From contig JAKOQB010000187.1 of NCBI GenBank assembly GCA_029778535.1, forward strand, positions 62,001 to 126,000: a stretch of 64,000 nucleotides of DNA. Direction: 5' to 3'. This DNA is from Pseudomonadota bacterium (GTDB lineage: Bacteria > Pseudomonadota > Gammaproteobacteria > Burkholderiales > Burkholderiaceae_F). The notes beneath the pieces were generated by a model, which was given only the letters and a program-made list of their open reading frames with translations, was not told the origin of the DNA and did not search any database. Positions 63,501 through 64,000 of this stretch are shown here, piece after piece (positions within the stretch are counted from its first letter, which is position 1; every line of letters starts with the position of its first letter). Both the position numbers and the translations under genes were made by a program.

Positions 63501-64000
63501 TCAATGGGACATCGGCATCTCGCTCACGCCCGGCTGCGCCAGACAGCGCTCCAGCCACGCCCGCACCGCCGGATACGCGGCCAGATCGAAGCCGCCCTCG
63601 TCGGCGCGGTGCGTGTAGGCGAACAGCGCGATGTCCGCGATCGAGAACTCGCCGGCAAAGTACGGCGCGCGCGCCAGATGCTGCTCCATCACGGCGAGCG
63701 CCTGATAGCCGCGCTGGATCATCACGGGCAGTCGGGGATGTTCGGGCTGCTTCAGGAACGCCCGCGTGAAGCGTGCGCCGGCGATGTGCGGCTCATGCGC
63801 GTTCTGTTCGAAGAACAGCCACTGCAGGACGCGTGCGCGCTGCAGCCGGTCGCCCGGCCACAGCCGCGTGCCGTCCGCGAGGTAGCAGAGGATCGCGTTC
63901 GACTCCGGCAACCAGGTGTGGTCGTCGATCTGCAGCAGCGGCACCTGGCCGTTGGGATTCATCGCCAGGTACTCGGGCGTGCGCGACTCGCCGCGCATGA
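63501..64000 (-). CDS. Glutathione S-transferase, partial
   Basis: The frame enters from the right edge; at least 165 residues are present. The thioredoxin-fold end (RTPEYLAMNPNGQVPLLQID, WLPESNAILCYLADGTRLWP) and the helical C-domain (YFAGEFSIADIALFAYTHRA, FDLAAYPAVRAWLERCLAQP) are clear. About 40 N-terminal residues, including the glutathione-activating residue, lie outside the window. The gene ends with TGA at 63501. Confidence 0.9.
   Translation of the reverse strand, partial: MRGESRTPEYLAMNPNGQVPLLQIDDHTWLPESNAILCYLADGTRLWPGDRLQRARVLQWLFFEQNAHEPHIAGARFTRAFLKQPEHPRLPVMIQRGYQALAVMEQHLARAPYFAGEFSIADIALFAYTHRADEGGFDLAAYPAVRAWLERCLAQPGVSEMPMSH

Overview
The window is GC-rich (about two thirds G+C), densely coded bacterial chromosome without rRNA, tRNA, CRISPR arrays or intact insertion sequences. 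The gene families point to a betaproteobacterium, most likely Burkholderiales: DUF349 and DUF1289 proteins, a Bug/TctC receptor relic, a NodT-type efflux lipoprotein, tandem MdtB/MdtC-like RND pumps and a leucine/isovalerate (liu) catabolic set. This is inference from families, not a phylogeny.

Region by region. 1-1.6 kb: a DUF1801 gene cut by the left edge, then a TetR regulator whose upstream palindrome recurs in front of a 42-codon gene. 1.6-5.4 kb: a tightly packed minus-strand run (two exported proteins, metallo-beta-lactamase-fold hydrolase, PH-like membrane protein, MaoC hydratase, HCCA-isomerase-like protein, DUF1289). 5.5-9.7 kb: hemerythrin, cytochrome c, two FMN split-barrel proteins (one fused to GAF), an EamA exporter. 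9.7-20.5 kb: a lone AAA ATPase, a large DUF349 protein, an LDH2-type dehydrogenase beside a dead Bug-receptor gene, secreted beta-propeller proteins, a DHDPS-family lyase and a lipoprotein. 20.9-24.8 kb: a redox operon (cytochrome c, Tat-exported phosphoesterase, CuA-type cupredoxin, ECF sigma factor with its anti-sigma partner, EthD and cupin proteins). 25.1-29.6 kb: a beta-barrel protein, a two-component system, and a tandem duplication that copied the end of the histidine kinase, a small BamE-like gene and part of a small reverse-strand gene. 29.6-39.3 kb: an MdtABC-TolC-like pump operon with an unrelated gene and a REP-like pair wedged between the two pump genes. 39.7-47.1 kb: aldolase, serine hydrolase, aldo/keto reductase, HMG-CoA lyase, a repetitive DUF5666 lipoprotein and a patatin.

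42.9-58 kb holds the liu-type pathway on the minus strand: methylcrotonyl-CoA carboxylase alpha (48.1 kb) and beta (56.4 kb) subunits, methylglutaconyl-CoA hydratase (52.6 kb), an isovaleryl-type acyl-CoA dehydrogenase (54.3 kb) and HMG-CoA lyase (42.9 kb). Together they would take isovaleryl-CoA to acetyl-CoA and acetoacetate. The genes are interspersed with a reductase, a hydrolase, membrane proteins, a carbonic anhydrase and a thioesterase.

The most notable accessory element is a two-gene islet at 58.0-59.9 kb: an AAA_21/SMC-type ATPase followed by a 203-residue protein with a TOPRIM-like acidic pattern. Its base composition is visibly lower in G+C than its surroundings and it ends 12 bp from the start of liuB. 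It is a good candidate for an anti-phage ATPase-effector module. The window closes with an MFS exporter, a gamma-glutamyltransferase, nested palindromic repeats and a glutathione S-transferase cut by the right edge.
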